From: Micropterix aruncella
Taxonomy: Eukaryota > Arthropoda > Insecta > Lepidoptera > Micropterigidae
Assembly (NCBI GenBank): GCA_944548615.1
Contig: OX155972.1
Span: 9,979,161-10,043,160, forward strand
Direction: 5' to 3'
Length of the DNA stretch: 64,000 nt
Shown one piece after another: positions 24,130-37,744 of the stretch (positions are counted from its first letter, which is position 1; each line of letters begins with the position of its first letter). Below the pieces are notes generated by a model. That model did not search any database and was not told the origin of the DNA. It was given only the letters and a program-made list of their open reading frames with translations. Made by a program: the position numbers and the translations under genes.

Positions 24130-24495
24130 GTGCAAGTAGTAATATTAATTATTTGGGCATTACAAATTTGGGGACATTGCCTCAAATATGTGGTGGACCA
24201 AGTCCCCAAGAATTTCAAGACGGATCCTATGAAAAGTTTTTTTTTTTGCGGGGGAATGTTCGAAACATTTGTTACTGTAATGAAAGGACGCTTTTCTGTC
24301 AATTTAATTAATAAGTTTTATTTCTCTGTTTTTCAGTGCGGGTGAGAAGTTAAAAAAAATATCAGTTTTTATTACTATATTTTGAGTAGAACTACCAATT
24401 GCAAAACTGGTAAAACTAAAATATGTCCACATAACAAATATTATTACAAATGTACCAATGCTTGCGTATGCAAATGTTGCATTTAAATTGACCAC
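24130..24495 (+). repeat. dispersed repeat shared with 59030-59460
   Basis: Shared blocks in the same order: gggacattgcc, caagt-ccc-aagaa-ttc, aatatcagttttta, agaactaccaa..gc, ccaatgcttgc-like. One frame in both could read ..GHC...VPKNF. Function unknown; likely an old transposon. Confidence 0.5.
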
Positions 24496-24569
24496 TTAAT
24501 GTATTAAAAAAAATATGAACAAAAAAATGTCTAGAATTGTTAGCGTCTTAATTTCCACTCTGACAGTAG

Positions 24570-25262
24570 GGTGGTGTCGATTTCAACGGGCGAACCCGTC
24601 AACCCAGACTGGTACCTATAACGATATGTGATCTTCTTTCAGCCGTTCGATGAACGTAGAAGACTTAGAGACAACACAATCTACTGTCTAGCTCAGCCAA
24701 CAAGCCCGTTAGAGGCCAACGCCTGACGGGGAGGCGCGGCAAAAGGTACCCAGCGGGCAGCCTCGCCTTATAACTACAAGTTTTGGTAGGATATCTTCGT
24801 CTGGAGTTAATCTTCAGGATACATCCGTCCTCCCGACTGGTTTCGGGTCCGAAGTCGCTTACGCGGCCTCTACCTGCTGTATTACAGCGGCAATTCAATT
24901 TGAATTTATCGCGGACCTGGGCATCTATTTCTCGTAGTCCCAAACGGGATCGGGAGGCTCAGGGACATTTCAGGAGTGGCATGGCAGCAGGTCAACATTC
25001 ACCCCCGCTGCATAGGAGAGAGTATATAATTCCATAGTCTCCAGACTCCTACAGCAATTAGTCAGAGTGCACAACCAATTGGTGTCGCCGAACGATGCGC
25101 AAACCGTCCAGTAGCGCCGGGATGCAATCCCGCCAGGTGAAACCGGTCCACCAGCTGAGATGCCTGAGGCGCGAGAGTCTTACCCGGGGTAGCCTTCCGC
25201 ACGAGGAGGCTTCTGAATAGGAGCTGAATCGTGAGTTGAGCCGATCCGAGAACAAAATGGAT
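24570..25262 (+). mobile_element. 670-bp family, divergent long copy
   Basis: Keeps the family order (ttcaacgggcgaacccgtca, gaacgtagaagactt, agcccgttagaggccaacgc, gaacaaaatggatct) but with many differences and extra sequence. It is nearer to the 7890-8092 fragment than to the other copies, so the family has at least two subfamilies. Confidence 0.65.
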
Positions 25263-25329
25263 CTTGTGGCCCAAGCTTCACGAAACCGTTCGCTACCGTC
25301 CTATTCTGACACAAGATATTAGTTGTCCC

Positions 25330-25740
25330 ATGTATTAAAACTATTTCGCGGGGTAATACCGCCGACCGGTGGCAAAGTATGTATTGCCGCCGTGGCTGTG
25401 CAGGCAGACGGCAAAGACAGCGCAAGAGGCAGAGGCGAACTGGTCCCTCCGTATATGGGTTTGCTGGTCGTCCGCGGTCCGCCGCGCCGGACCATTTCTG
25501 TGAGAAACGCGCGCTCCGGAGGCTTTTTGCTGCGAGACGATCGACGAACGTCGATCAATGATCGCATCCCGGAGATCCATATTTATTCCTTCGATCGATC
25601 CACCGCGGACAAACAGACATTTCGGCAATTTATAACATTCTCGACGTCATGCAGGCGTAATAACATCGTTATGGCAGCGATTCACAATAAATATGAGTTA
25701 GGAATTGAACGAGAAAGTCAACAGGTTTGAAGACAAACCC
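25330..25740 (+). other. GC-rich island with an uncharacterised open frame
   Basis: A 135-codon frame (25323-25730) spans a CpG-rich stretch. The predicted protein is Arg/Gly-rich and has no recognised domain; two antisense frames are also open, so coding status is doubtful. Confidence 0.25.
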
Positions 25741-26100
25741 CAGTAGTAGGCTTTGCAAATTGAAAAAAAATGTAAGTCATAAACTACAATTTATTGTAGT
25801 TAATTGTATCGTAATTAACTACCATTTTAAGTGCCAGATTTAGACTTGATATAGCTCTAAGCTATTTGAACAATTGCTGCAGTACATTTAAGTATATATG
25901 AAAATTATGTAGCTTGTACGTAAATCCTACACTGACCATTCTTATAATTTAAGCCAGTTTCATTCACATGGCATTAACAAAATAAATGTACAATTACAAA
26001 TATTTTAGCGAAATGTGTTATGCGAAGGTTTAGAGGTAAACCCTGGTCTTTGGCTTCTCAAATTGAGAATAATAGATAGTCAATTATCTAAACTACAACT
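25741..26100. other. anonymous AT-rich DNA
   Basis: No gene. An aggttt-aagacaaacccca-type phrase recurs at 25729 and 26028. Confidence 0.4.
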
Positions 26101-26541
26101 TGGGTTGTCGACTACAGCGGGCGAGCCCGTCACCACAGGAAGTTTTAACGATTAGTCGTTCTATCTCCCTGCAGTGAGCGTAGAAGACTTGGGACAAAAC
26201 AGTCCACCATCTAGCTACGCCACAACCCGTAAGAGACCAACGCCTTAACCGCGAGATAGCCAGTAATGTTACCTGGCGGGCCGACACTCGCGCCCTTACT
26301 TCAAATTGTGACCAGATTTCTCCGGTCTCTCGATTGGTTCCGAGTTCGAGGTCGCTTGCGCGGTCCTCTCCCTTACGAAGCGGTGAAACGGTGTATACCG
26401 AATCTATCGCGGACCACGGCGTCCTTTGCCCGGCTCTTCACCCAGGATCGAATGGCCGATGGTCATTTCAAGAGCAGTCGCCGTAAGGTCCGCAACCACC
26501 CCCGCTCTATAGGAAACAGTACATCTTCCAGACTCCCCCGA
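26101..26541 (+). mobile_element. 670-bp family, 3'-truncated copy joined to a LINE
   Basis: Begins ttgtcgactacagcgggcga and is close to the 12395 copy. It ends at gactcccccgag, where LINE-associated sequence starts, the second such junction in the window. Confidence 0.75.
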
Positions 26542-26579
26542 GTCGATCTATCGAATCGAATTACTTATTTGTGTAAGTC

Positions 26580-26637
26580 CCAAAGGCCCAAACAATAAGG
26601 CCCAAAGAAGGCCCTAAGTAAGGCCCAAAGAATAAAA
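26580..26637 (+). repeat. short tandem repeat of aaggcccaaa-type units
   Basis: Four or five imperfect units lie exactly between the 670-bp family copy and the LINE reading frame. Confidence 0.65.
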
Positions 26638-26643
26638 GAAACA

Positions 26644-27414
26644 ATAGACAGGCTTAGTATATGGTTCCAAGTTAACAAATTGTCCCTTAACATAAATAAA
26701 TCAAAATCAATATGCTTCTCTTTGCGGCCGTCTGATTATAACGAAATAGACGTATACTTTGGGTCTGACCAACTAGAAAATGTCTCCTCCACGAAATTTC
26801 TCGGATTAGAAATCGATCAAAAATTACAATGGTCTCATCACTTAAATGATCTCAGTAAAAAATTATACAGTGCCATATTCGCCATTAGAAAGATAAGAAG
26901 TTTATACGGTTTTGAAGCAGCGAAATCCGTTTATTTTGCATATTTCCACTATCTAATAACGTATGGCCTACTGTTTTGGGGAATGGCACCAAACTCAAAA
27001 AGAATTTTTCTCCTCCAGAAAAGAGCGGTACGCAGTTTATATAGAGTCTCACCAAGAAGTTCTTGTAAGCCGCTATTTGTAAAATCAGGAATAATGACTC
27101 TATTTTCTTCTTACATCTACCAAAATATTATGTACGCTCGTAGACACCTAACAGAAGCTTCGGTGAATAGTGATTTTCATCATCACGATACGAGGAATAA
27201 ATCCAATCTCCACATAAACCGACAGCGACTTAGCAAAGTGCGAAACAGTTTTATTCACCAAAATTTGTCCTTCTATAATAAAATTCCAGAGCAAATGAAA
27301 AGCCTTGGAGAGGACCAATTTAAAAAGATAATTATACATAATTTGGTAAGAAACCCAATTTATGGTATAAGGGAGTTTGAAAATTCTGAGTTTATTTTCG
27401 ATGTTGATGATTAA
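26644..27414 (+). pseudogene. LINE reverse-transcriptase C-terminal half (CR1/Jockey-like)
   Basis: A continuous frame of more than 250 codons; the first ATG is at 26680. It starts inside the reverse transcriptase at a WFQVNKLSLNINKSK segment (palm/thumb region after the catalytic YxDD), followed by STKFLGLEIDQKLQWSHH, ending in the LINE thumb and C-terminal region. The 5' part with endonuclease and catalytic residues is absent. Intact frame, stop at 27414, then a 3' UTR of about 350 bp and an (ATTGT)n tail at 27763-27797. Shorter relatives lie at 7070-7889 (-), 16640-16909 and 52960-53094. Confidence 0.75.
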
Positions 27415-27762
27415 TGAAATGAGTAAAGTTTTAAACATAATGGTATTATGATAGCTGACATTCTAATTTTCATATAATTAAATTCATTTTTTTTTAAAAA
27501 TAAGAAGGCATATTGCTGGATTGGCAATAAAATATATATTTTTTGATTATTCTACATAGAATTTGCATTTCTATTTTAATATATTATTCTCCCTGACTCA
27601 TCACATTAGCATATTTTGGTTATTTGTATGTAGGTAATATTGAATATAATATTACAGCCATGACAACTATCACGATAGTTATGTTTATAATAATGAAATT
27701 TTTAGCATTTAATTTTGTGACGCATCCAAGTGTAGGAATGCCTATCTACTGGAGTAGTTGAT

Positions 27763-27797
27763 TGTATTGTATTGTATTGTATTGTATTGTATTGTGT
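27763..27797 (+). repeat. (ATTGT)n tail of the LINE
   Basis: Seven pentamer units, placed as the 3' tail of the LINE at 26644-27414. Confidence 0.8.
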
Positions 27798-28189
27798 TTA
27801 TCTTCTAACATTGAAAATGGATTTAAGTCTTATATATCTTTCTTAAGACATTCTAGAATAAAATAATATTAAGTTTAGATAATGTAATGTTTACTGGTTT
27901 CGTTTAATTTAATTTGATTTTTTTCATGATTTTTCCATTTCATTTCTTTTATTCATAATTACTAATATCAACCTTGTTTATCTACTAAAATCTACAGTAT
28001 GACCCACGCTTTAAAAATTTACCTTTAATGGGGTTTACATGAGATGTTAACATTTTTATTTATTTAAAGTAAACATACCACAGAATAAAATACATTGTTT
28101 GCAATAATTAGAAATATGGGTAATATGTAGTATTTTTATAACTTTTTAGTTTGAAATGTTTAATAAGTAAATAAAACTCAAACTTAGCC

Positions 28190-28590
28190 CTTTTTTACAC
28201 GACTGCCCAACAAAAAAGGAGTGTAATGACTTCAGGGTTCATCTATGTATGTTTTCCGTTTCCTAATTCCACCATAACTACTAAACGATTGAACCAGTTT
28301 AGAAGTGTATGGTAATGTTAGAACAGTTCTATCATTCCGAGTGTCATAGAGTACCTTAATTGTCCAAATATTAGGTATGTAATGGTCTAAATGTCAAAAT
28401 GTCAATAAATTACCATAAAAATTTCGTGTTTAGTGTCAAGTGGAAGGCCTGATTAAGTAAATTTCGGAAATATACATCGATGTATATGGATAAATACATA
28501 AACCACAAGTATTTCATAAAAACCGCAATGAAATTAATTTTAAATACAAAGATTTCTGTAACGGAAGTCGTATTTTTTATTCTTTTCAAT
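28190..28590 (+). repeat. dispersed repeat (gactgccc-aacaaaaaaggagtg family), copy 1
   Basis: Matches 31640-32245 over most of its length: actgcc.aacaaaa.aggagtgtaatg, ccaccataact.ctaaac, tagtgtcaa.tg.aagg..tga, aacggaagtcgt. A weaker match is at 14690-14890. Non-coding; class unknown. Confidence 0.65.
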
Positions 28591-29715
28591 ATATTTACTT
28601 GTTTTTCGAATAAGCTTGGAGTTGATTAAGACCGTTTTAGTTTATAAAGCCAGGATTTAGTTATTTATTCAGAAATTTTAGGCCTATTTACTTATTCAAA
28701 CATTTCAAACATTAAGTTTCAAAAATCCTTAGTATTTCTCCTATTGGCAATTATTGTATAAAATGTATTTTTTCCTGTTATATGTTCACTTATAATAATA
28801 ATGAAAAAATACAATCGCAACAAAAATCCGTTAAGTGTATTTTTTTCAATGCTGGTGGGATTGATATTGATGTCCCTAGGAAAAATTCGCCCGGTCAAGA
28901 ATTTGCCATACATTTTGAAATAAATACACTAATATTTCTACCTAAAAATATTTCAAATGTTTCCTACCTGTTTGTGGACGGAATTGAAAAAACATTTCAA
29001 AAATTTAGCTGAAAAATTAAGTACAGTATAATTTGCTCTTAGATACATCAGACGAATTCTTGACAAGGATAAAACAAAAACTGTTTGTTATAGCTATTTA
29101 CAGTCAATATTAAGTTATGATTTTATAAACTAGGGATCGTGTTATGAATGCATAATGAACCCATATTAAATATACCTAATATTAAATAACCTAATTAAAT
29201 AACCCATATTAAATAACCTAATATTATTGATATTTTAGTTTAAATATCAGTTCAATTATAGCTTTTTGTATCCTTGTACCTTTTTTGTTATTATATTACA
29301 TGTATTTTGGTAGGTGATCGTCATTATTATGTTCTCGAATGTTATTTCTTTCTAATATATATTTTTTAAATTATATGTCCATTTGATTATTTTATTGCGT
29401 TTTTTAATTGTTTAATTAAATTTTCTGGCATTATTTTGATAAATATTCCTATATTTTTGGTTTTTTATTTGCTTATTTTAACTGTAAATATGTTGTTTGT
29501 AAGGCTATGCATTGTTTGTATTTCGATTTTCTTTTGGTAATATTGTTTCCTCTTTGTTCTATTAATATCAGCAGCAAAGTTTATTAATTTTTATATTTGA
29601 ATATATATTTTTTTATTATATTGGCTTTAAGGTAAATCACGCCAGACATCATTTAATGACTGTCAACCACAAAAAAAAATCCGTGAGATCTACCATAGTG
29701 TTGTTACTATCACTA
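28591..29715. other. anonymous AT-rich DNA
   Basis: A 76-codon frame at 28782-29012 has no recognisable domain. A small aatattaaataacc-type reiteration lies at 29160-29225. Confidence 0.4.
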
Positions 29716-29719
29716 CGGG

Positions 29720-30425
29720 TTTTTATTACCACTAGTCTTCTCTAGATTTCACGTCGTCTATCCACATATATTTTAGTGATATGTTTGGAGAGACAACCTG
29801 GTAAACTGGTACGTTTTGGGCTAGGAAGAGTTTAGTAGACTAGGCATTCTCAGTTGTTTTAGGTATGTGGAAGAAATACACGATTTTTAAATGTAACATT
29901 ACAATTAACTACTAATTATTCGGCCTTTCGGTTTGGTCTTCACTCTTTAAAATAAACACCTATCAAACAATTATCTCAGGAAACAGGTTCGTATATTGCG
30001 GGGACCCAATAGCAACAAACATTCTTGGCTACAGGGGCTGTGTGACGCAGCTAACAAACTTGTTCATAGTTTTTACTGTCACTGGTCTTCCCTAGATTTA
30101 ACGTTGTCTTTCCAGGTACATTGTATAGCTAAGTTTGGTTAGATGTCCTGGTAAACTGGCCAGTTTGGGCTTAGGATGAGGGACGCCAATTTATCAGTTA
30201 TTTTATGGTAGATATATATTATTATAAATACTCTATATTTAAAGATAATACTACAATTAGCTATTAATTATTCGGCATTTCGGACTGGTCTACACTCTTC
30301 AAAATAAACACATATCAAACAATTATCTCTGGATACAGGTTCGCATGTTGCAGGGACAGAGTCGAACCAAACCTCCTTGGCGGCAGGGGGCTGTAACACG
30401 CAGCTGACAAACGTGTTCATAGTAA
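29720..30425 (+). repeat. diverged tandem duplication, about 350-bp unit
   Basis: Two head-to-tail units share tattaccactagtcttc-/ctgtcactggtcttc-, ggtaaactgg, ttattcggc.tttcgg, caaaataaacac.tatcaaac and a final gcagct.acaaac.tgttcatag. Divergence of perhaps 20 percent suggests an old duplication. Confidence 0.65.
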
Positions 30426-30889
30426 ATTTTTGGCGCGATCGACTTACCTACGGATTACCTGCGCAGTACATTGCTGCTACTGTCCTTTCGGGCATCAGTC
30501 GACTGCGCGCGCGCTCAATCGCTCGACGCGTGCCGCGGGCCGAGGATTTCTTTCAGCTGTCAATTTTGACGTTTATCGCCATGTGTTTTGGCGCGAAAAT
30601 CGAACTGAATCGTTTTGACGTTTCGAACGAGAGTATGTTAATGTAACAAAAACTTGTTGTGTTGCTGTATGACCGTGATATGTGAGTAATCAAAGATTAT
30701 TAAATTATAATGTTTATTTGGATTTTTATCACCCTATTAGATACGAGTATATCGCACCCCTGCGCCATAGATGACACAATTCGGAATATATAGATTTTTC
30801 AGGATAGCCAATTTAAATTACACAAAAATAAAATTACTTTTATGATGTCGCGTTTACAGTTAATAGTTTCCTATAAATATTATAAATAA

Positions 30890-30955
30890 CATAAAACGAA
30901 TTTACCGCATGAAGTTTGTAACCCCCGACGCTTCGGCGATATTGCGATCGCCGTA
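30890..30955 (-). mobile_element. left arm of a Penelope-derived foldback split by a LINE
   Basis: aacgaatttaccgcatgaag and cgacgcttcggcgatattgc match the Penelope terminal repeat. The inverted partner is at 31326-31445. Confidence 0.65.
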
Positions 30956-31330
30956 AAAGTTTGTTTGTTTGTTTAAAAAGCCTTATTGCACACACAAAAG
31001 TGTACAATGTGGTGGGCCTATTGACAAGTTGCAATATCTTCCAGCCATACCGCCAGGGTTATTGTGACTGAAGGTTTATGTGGGCAAATTGATGTATAAA
31101 AAGAGTCATAAATGAATACACTTAAGTAATAGTCAGCATAAAGAATATTAAACCGTAATTAGTAACGTATGTCAAGTCGATATCGAAAGGAGGAATGGAA
31201 TATATGGACAAGCAAAGGAGGGGGGAGGAGAGGGGTATTCACGAGTAAAGTAAATGTCTCTTTAAAGATTTTTTAAACCCGCTTAGGTTTTCGAGTTGTC
31301 TTATGGGCAAAGGCACGGAACTTTATTACT
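30956..31330 (-). pseudogene. LINE 3' end inserted in the Penelope foldback
   Basis: On the minus strand, codons from about 31326 to the stop at 31239-31241 read SSVPLPIRQLENLSGFKKSL, then KRHLLYS: the LPxxIRxLxxxxxFKxxLKxxLL end of a LINE reverse-transcriptase protein. The 3' UTR follows to the left and ends in an (AAAC)n tail near 30956-30972. Flanking aaaagt on both sides may be a short target duplication. Confidence 0.6.
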
Positions 31331-31445
31331 CAAGAAAAGTCTTCCCTGGACAACGACAACATCGCCGAAACGTAGGTTGCTACAAACTTCACGCGGTAAA
31401 ATCGTTTTGTCTTATTTATTATGTTAAAGAACCGCGATAGCTTTC
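31326..31445 (+). mobile_element. right arm of the split Penelope foldback
   Basis: ccctggacaacgacaacatc, gccgaaacgtaggttgctac and cacgcggtaaaatcgtttt correspond to the right terminus of the 56560-57871 element. Confidence 0.65.
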
Positions 31446-31639
31446 GATTTTCTATTTCTATAAATGGTAAGTTATATGCATGTAATTTTCTCAAACAACC
31501 CATAATTTGAAAATTTAACATAATACTCAAGAAAATTTGAGTTTTTTTTATTGTCACTTTATGTAATTTTATGCTATGAAAAATGCCACAACTCAAAACA
31601 TACAAAAATCAATAGTCATCAAAAAAGACACAATCTTAA

Positions 31640-32245
31640 ATATGACACTATTTATACAACTGCCTAACAGAAAAGGAGTGTAATGTGTTCACGGTTTATA
31701 TATGTATGTTTTCAGTTTCTTTATTCCACCATAACTTCTAAACTCTTAAACCGATTTAGAAATGTATGGTATTGTTAGAATCGTTATGTTATCATTAGTG
31801 TTATACGGTACAACACGAAATACAACCTTGCTCTCATATAGGTAGAAAGCAGCGTCTTTAATATAAATCGCCGTGTTAAGCGGTGCGTGTTGATATTCAT
31901 CATTTGACAGTTTAGTTTTTTTAGTTCTTTCTCTTCGCGGCCGTCAGAAATAAATCCGTTAGGCCTAGTAACGAAGAAAAATATTTGGAATGGTAATTTA
32001 GTCCACAAAATATTACCGAGTTTTAAATATCAAATAAGTAATTGTCTAAATATCCAAATGTCAATAAATTAACATAAATATATGGTGTTTAGTGTCAAAT
32101 GAAAGGTCTGACTGAGTTTATTCCAGAAATATACATGTGTCTATATGGATAATAACATAAACAACAAAAAAACATAAAAAACTGTAATAACAATAATTTT
32201 TATTACATTAGTTCACTTTTTGTAATGGCAGTCGTGTTTTTTATT
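31640..32245 (+). repeat. dispersed repeat (gactgccc-aacaaaaaaggagtg family), copy 2
   Basis: Longer copy of the repeat at 28190-28590, with an extra insertion at about 31800-31985 that has no match elsewhere in the window. Confidence 0.65.
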
Positions 32246-33168
32246 CTTTTTATTATATTTACTTGTTAAGATTACTGCGAATTAAAATATGTGTAACGAA
32301 AGCGTCACATAGTATAAAGTATTCAGCCGAAAATTTAATTTTATATTCATTAAACTTGAAACATGGTTTGCGCGGCTTGTAAGCATCACTCACTCTTATA
32401 TCTGGTCACTCTTTATATCTTCATAATGGTGGAAATGCTTATAAACTAAAAGTGAAACTATTGCTCTGCAGTCGAAATTTTGTAATATCATTTATTTTTT
32501 CTTTTATAGTAATACAGAGAGAAATAATTTAAAATAAAATTATCTGAGTCTCAAATGATAAAATAGGTTATTAAAATATTCTCTTAAAAGGTCTGGTAAA
32601 TTTTATGAAATTGATGTACTGTGATACGATTATTAGGATACGATTTTCGTTAACTCTCAATTTTTCCTCTCGTTTTATTACGAAGCTACCGTGTTAATCT
32701 CTTGAATCTAGGGTTCATTTCCTTTATGTCAGAGGTCAATTCATTATAATTGTTTGTGCTACAAATATGTCGCTACTCAGAAGTCGTGTTCAGTTTAGGC
32801 AATGTTTGTTGGTTGCGCTGTCTTTTGTCGTAGTGATGCTTTCTGGATACTCTATAGTCTATTATATCGTTTCTATTACTTTCGAATTATACGTATACAC
32901 TTATAATTGTCGGATGTTAAGCATTAGAAATGCGGTAACAGACGTTCAGATGGAAAGCGTTATAGTTTTTCGTTAAATAAGGTACAATAAGGGTCTTTTT
33001 GAAACTTTATCAGCGAATCAAGGTTAGTTTTCGCTGCACTGAATCACGCTCATCCAATCTGCTCGTAACTAATGACTCTTGGTATCCGAAATACCTTAAC
33101 CAATGACAAACTAAACAAGGAATAGTTTTCCGATTATAGCATGGTGAGCCTCAGTATGTCGCATATAT
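32246..33168. other. anonymous AT-rich DNA with one weak exon candidate
   Basis: A 69-codon frame at 32767-32976 starts with a basic N-terminus and a hydrophobic stretch (LLVALSFVVVMLSGYSIVYY) that could be a first membrane helix of a transporter-like first exon. There is no homology I can defend and no clear splice donor. Confidence 0.2.
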
Positions 33169-33312
33169 TCTATACTAATATTATAAAGAGGTAATGTTTG
33201 TGACGTTGTAGGAATTAATCTCTGGATCTACTTAACCGATTTTAAAAATTCTTTTACCAGTAGAAAGCCACGTTATTTGTGAGTGTCATAAGCTATATAT
33301 TAATCTGCAATT
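33169..33312 (+). mobile_element. Helitron-like 5' fragment
   Basis: Starts TCTATACTAATATTATAAAG and matches the first roughly 140 bp of the copies at 38740 and 53095, then stops. Confidence 0.7.
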
Positions 33313-34600
33313 TTTGTGCAAACTTCAAATATATTTGCTCTTAATTAAATAAATTAGCGGTCCATGCTTGAATAGAAAGTGAAGCGGTGTCTCCGCTTCT
33401 TCAATAATATATAACCCCAGATCGGTCTCAGATGGTCACATGCGATAAAGATGCATAATAATCTTACAGTGACTCGTCAGAAGTCCTGTGAGTATGGATA
33501 GCTGGTTCTACTTAGTTTTAGCACAATGATGTGGTTTTAGTTAGTTTGGAAATTTCCTTATGCGAATGATTTTTGTTAGCTATTTCGGAATATTTTTCCT
33601 GGTATATATTATACCAGTATTTATAAATTGCTTGAATCTCCTGTTCGTCCAACCGCTAGGTTGCTGTGGCTTTTATTAAGCTACAGAATGATTTTAAACC
33701 TATCATTTTACCTTTGTTTCCATAAAGGCCTATGTGCCCGGCACTCAGCGTATAGTCCTTAGGTGCAATCCAAGATAAGATTGTGACAGAACTGATTCAT
33801 ACATCTGTTCCGGAAATATGAGGATTATTAATATTACCTGGTGTTTTACAAACTATCTTTTGTGGATGAGTAAGAACAATTTGGATGGAGAAAAAAATCC
33901 CTAATTAAGTAGTTTCGATATTTTGTACAACCTTACTCTTCTAAATGTCTGTATTCTTTTCTAAGTTTCGTCTCGTCTTGCTATTTTTCCTACCTCTCCA
34001 TTGTTACTAGAGTGTGTCGTCTATGTTGAGAATACCTCTCTCCAATAACACTTTCTATGTAGCTTGTTCACGTTGGTCTAGTTAAATTCTGATTGCTTAC
34101 CGTATCTGGTGCTTAGTTGGCTTAATGATAATTATTTGTTTGACATTTCAATGTAAAGTGCGTGACACTTTTATATTCACTATATCCTTTAGCTTTTTTG
34201 TCCTTTTTATTTCTATTTAATTCGTTACTAGTAGTGACAGTTTTTAGTCTCTTTGTTTCATTCGCTTCTTTTCTTCCTCTAATATGCTCTCGTAGCGATA
34301 ATTGGCGCCTCGATCTTGAAGGTTTATGATTATATTTCTCAAAATACTCTTTGTTGTATTTTTTTTTATATAGTTTTTTTAAAGGTTTAGGATATTGTAA
34401 TTGTGCTCTATTTTTTAAGAATGCTCTATATAAAAAGGGTACTCAAAAATCTTCCAAAAGTTTTTTATTTAGGACTACCAAAGAATTACATATTTTATGT
34501 TCACCTTTCGGAAAATAGCTATTGTTTCAGAAGCCAAAGCCTAAATAAAAAAATAACATTTACGTCCCATTGTTTATGTAATCCTAGGTAATAAACACAG
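33313..34600. other. decayed DNA, possible LINE RNase H remnant on the minus strand
   Basis: Around 33700-33770 the minus strand reads YTLSAGHIGLYGNKG, resembling the W.PGHxGIxGNExAD motif of LINE-borne RNase H. This is weak, isolated evidence. Confidence 0.25.
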
Positions 34601-34916
34601 CTATGCCTCGCTGTGGATCAATCTGATAAGGAATGCATGGGAAACGCACCGAAGTCGAAGCGCACCAAAAATTTCATCGGTGCGGGAAGACTTTTGTCGC
34701 TCGTATTCAAATACAACTTTTTGTCAAAATTTCATTTTACCATAAACATACGCGCATATTCGAATGGGACATTGTGTCGAACTTCAAGTCGATCGACCTA
34801 CTACTTATCGAGATTTGCGAGCACAATCGTATAAGCTGATTTTTTTATAATAATAGATTTTGTTATAAATTAGTCCAAAAAAATATTACGTTGTTTTGGT
34901 TTAGTTTTGAGTACAA

Positions 34917-35150
34917 TGCACTCGCCTGGTGCTCACTAATAAAAACCATGTACACCTAGGATTGAAATACTTGTCCATAGTTTTTCAAGGCCTGATTTGA
35001 TTGCAATCGATTTTGTTATAGGCGATCGATCCCAACAGATGAGATTGAATTTAAATGCTTGACTCGCTTCATAAACCCCGTTGTGAATGAAGCAGCGATG
35101 CGGTTGTACGGTAGTCCATTTCGGTCGGGGGGCGAGCTCCGTTGGGTTCG
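34917..35150 (+). repeat. dispersed repeat, direct copy 1
   Basis: Shares with 35588-35820: actcgcctggt, ggattgaaatact, ctgatttgattgcaatcgat, cagatgagattgaatt, cataaaccccgttgtgaatg, cagcgatgcgg. Non-coding. Confidence 0.7.
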
Positions 35151-35587
35151 TGCACAACAACCTCGGGCAGCGTGGTTCGTTTCACGGCTAAGGGCGGGTT
35201 TGGGCCAAGCGCCAACAGATATCATTAATATTTGATTAAATTGTATGGCGGAATTGAAATATTATTAGTGTAGCTTGTATGTGAGGTATTCCAACCAAAA
35301 TTTCACAATATGATTTCGGCCCAACAATATCATAAAATTTCAAGCCTCTAAGTGCAATATTTCGAGATTAAAATATGACTAAAAAGGCCCCCTATCCTGG
35401 TCGGTGAACTGACACTAAGCATTTGCCATATTTGTGTTACTTTATCAAATTACATCAAATGTGGCCAAATGTAAAAACAAAATAATGTTTTTTAAATTAT
35501 AAAAAATACACGATTTTTGACACAGTTTTTTATGTAAAATATTTTGGTATAAATATGGTATTTTTTTGTTTACTTTTGTGTAGAATC

Positions 35588-35820
35588 CACTCGCCTGGTA
35601 CTAACCAATACATACTAACCCTGTATACCTCGGATTGAAATACTATTGACCATAGTTTTCCAAAAGCTGATTTGATTGCAATCGATTCTTCTGTCAGCGG
35701 TCACCACAGATGAGATTGAATTAAAATGCTTGACTCGGTCCATAAACCCCGTTGTGAATGGAGCAGCGATGCGGCTGCGCGGTAGTCCGTTTCGGTCGGT
35801 GGCTTCGCGCGTAGGCCGGC
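35588..35820 (+). repeat. dispersed repeat, direct copy 2
   Basis: Second copy, about 670 bp downstream in the same orientation. The interval between them is anonymous. Confidence 0.7.
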
Positions 35821-35989
35821 AAACTCGAAAGATGAGATAATACAAGCAATACGTTAATGAGTAGACCAACACACCTCGTTTCCGCCTGCTTGCGGCAACA
35901 TAGTGGCTGCTTCGAAGAGCACCCGATTTGGGCTGCAGTATAATCTATATACTCGTATAAACCGTTTGATAGATCACCATGAAAGATGG

Positions 35990-37022
<1,033 letters not shown>

Positions 37023-37054
37023 ATAATTTAAAAAAATTTACACCCTTAAAATAT

Positions 37055-37738
<684 letters not shown>

Positions 37739-37744
37739 TTTCAT

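Noticed and set aside
28782..29012. 76-codon open frame as a small gene
   Set aside because: AT-rich, an overlapping antisense frame is also open, no domain, no neighbouring signals.
32767..32976. First exon of a sugar or solute transporter
   Set aside because: Only a basic N-terminus and one hydrophobic stretch support it; there is no family motif and no convincing splice donor. Kept as a remark in the anonymous region.
33390..33420. tRNA-like or snRNA-like gene around gaagcggtgtctccgcttc
   Set aside because: Only a single short hairpin; no cloverleaf, A/B boxes or snRNA motifs.
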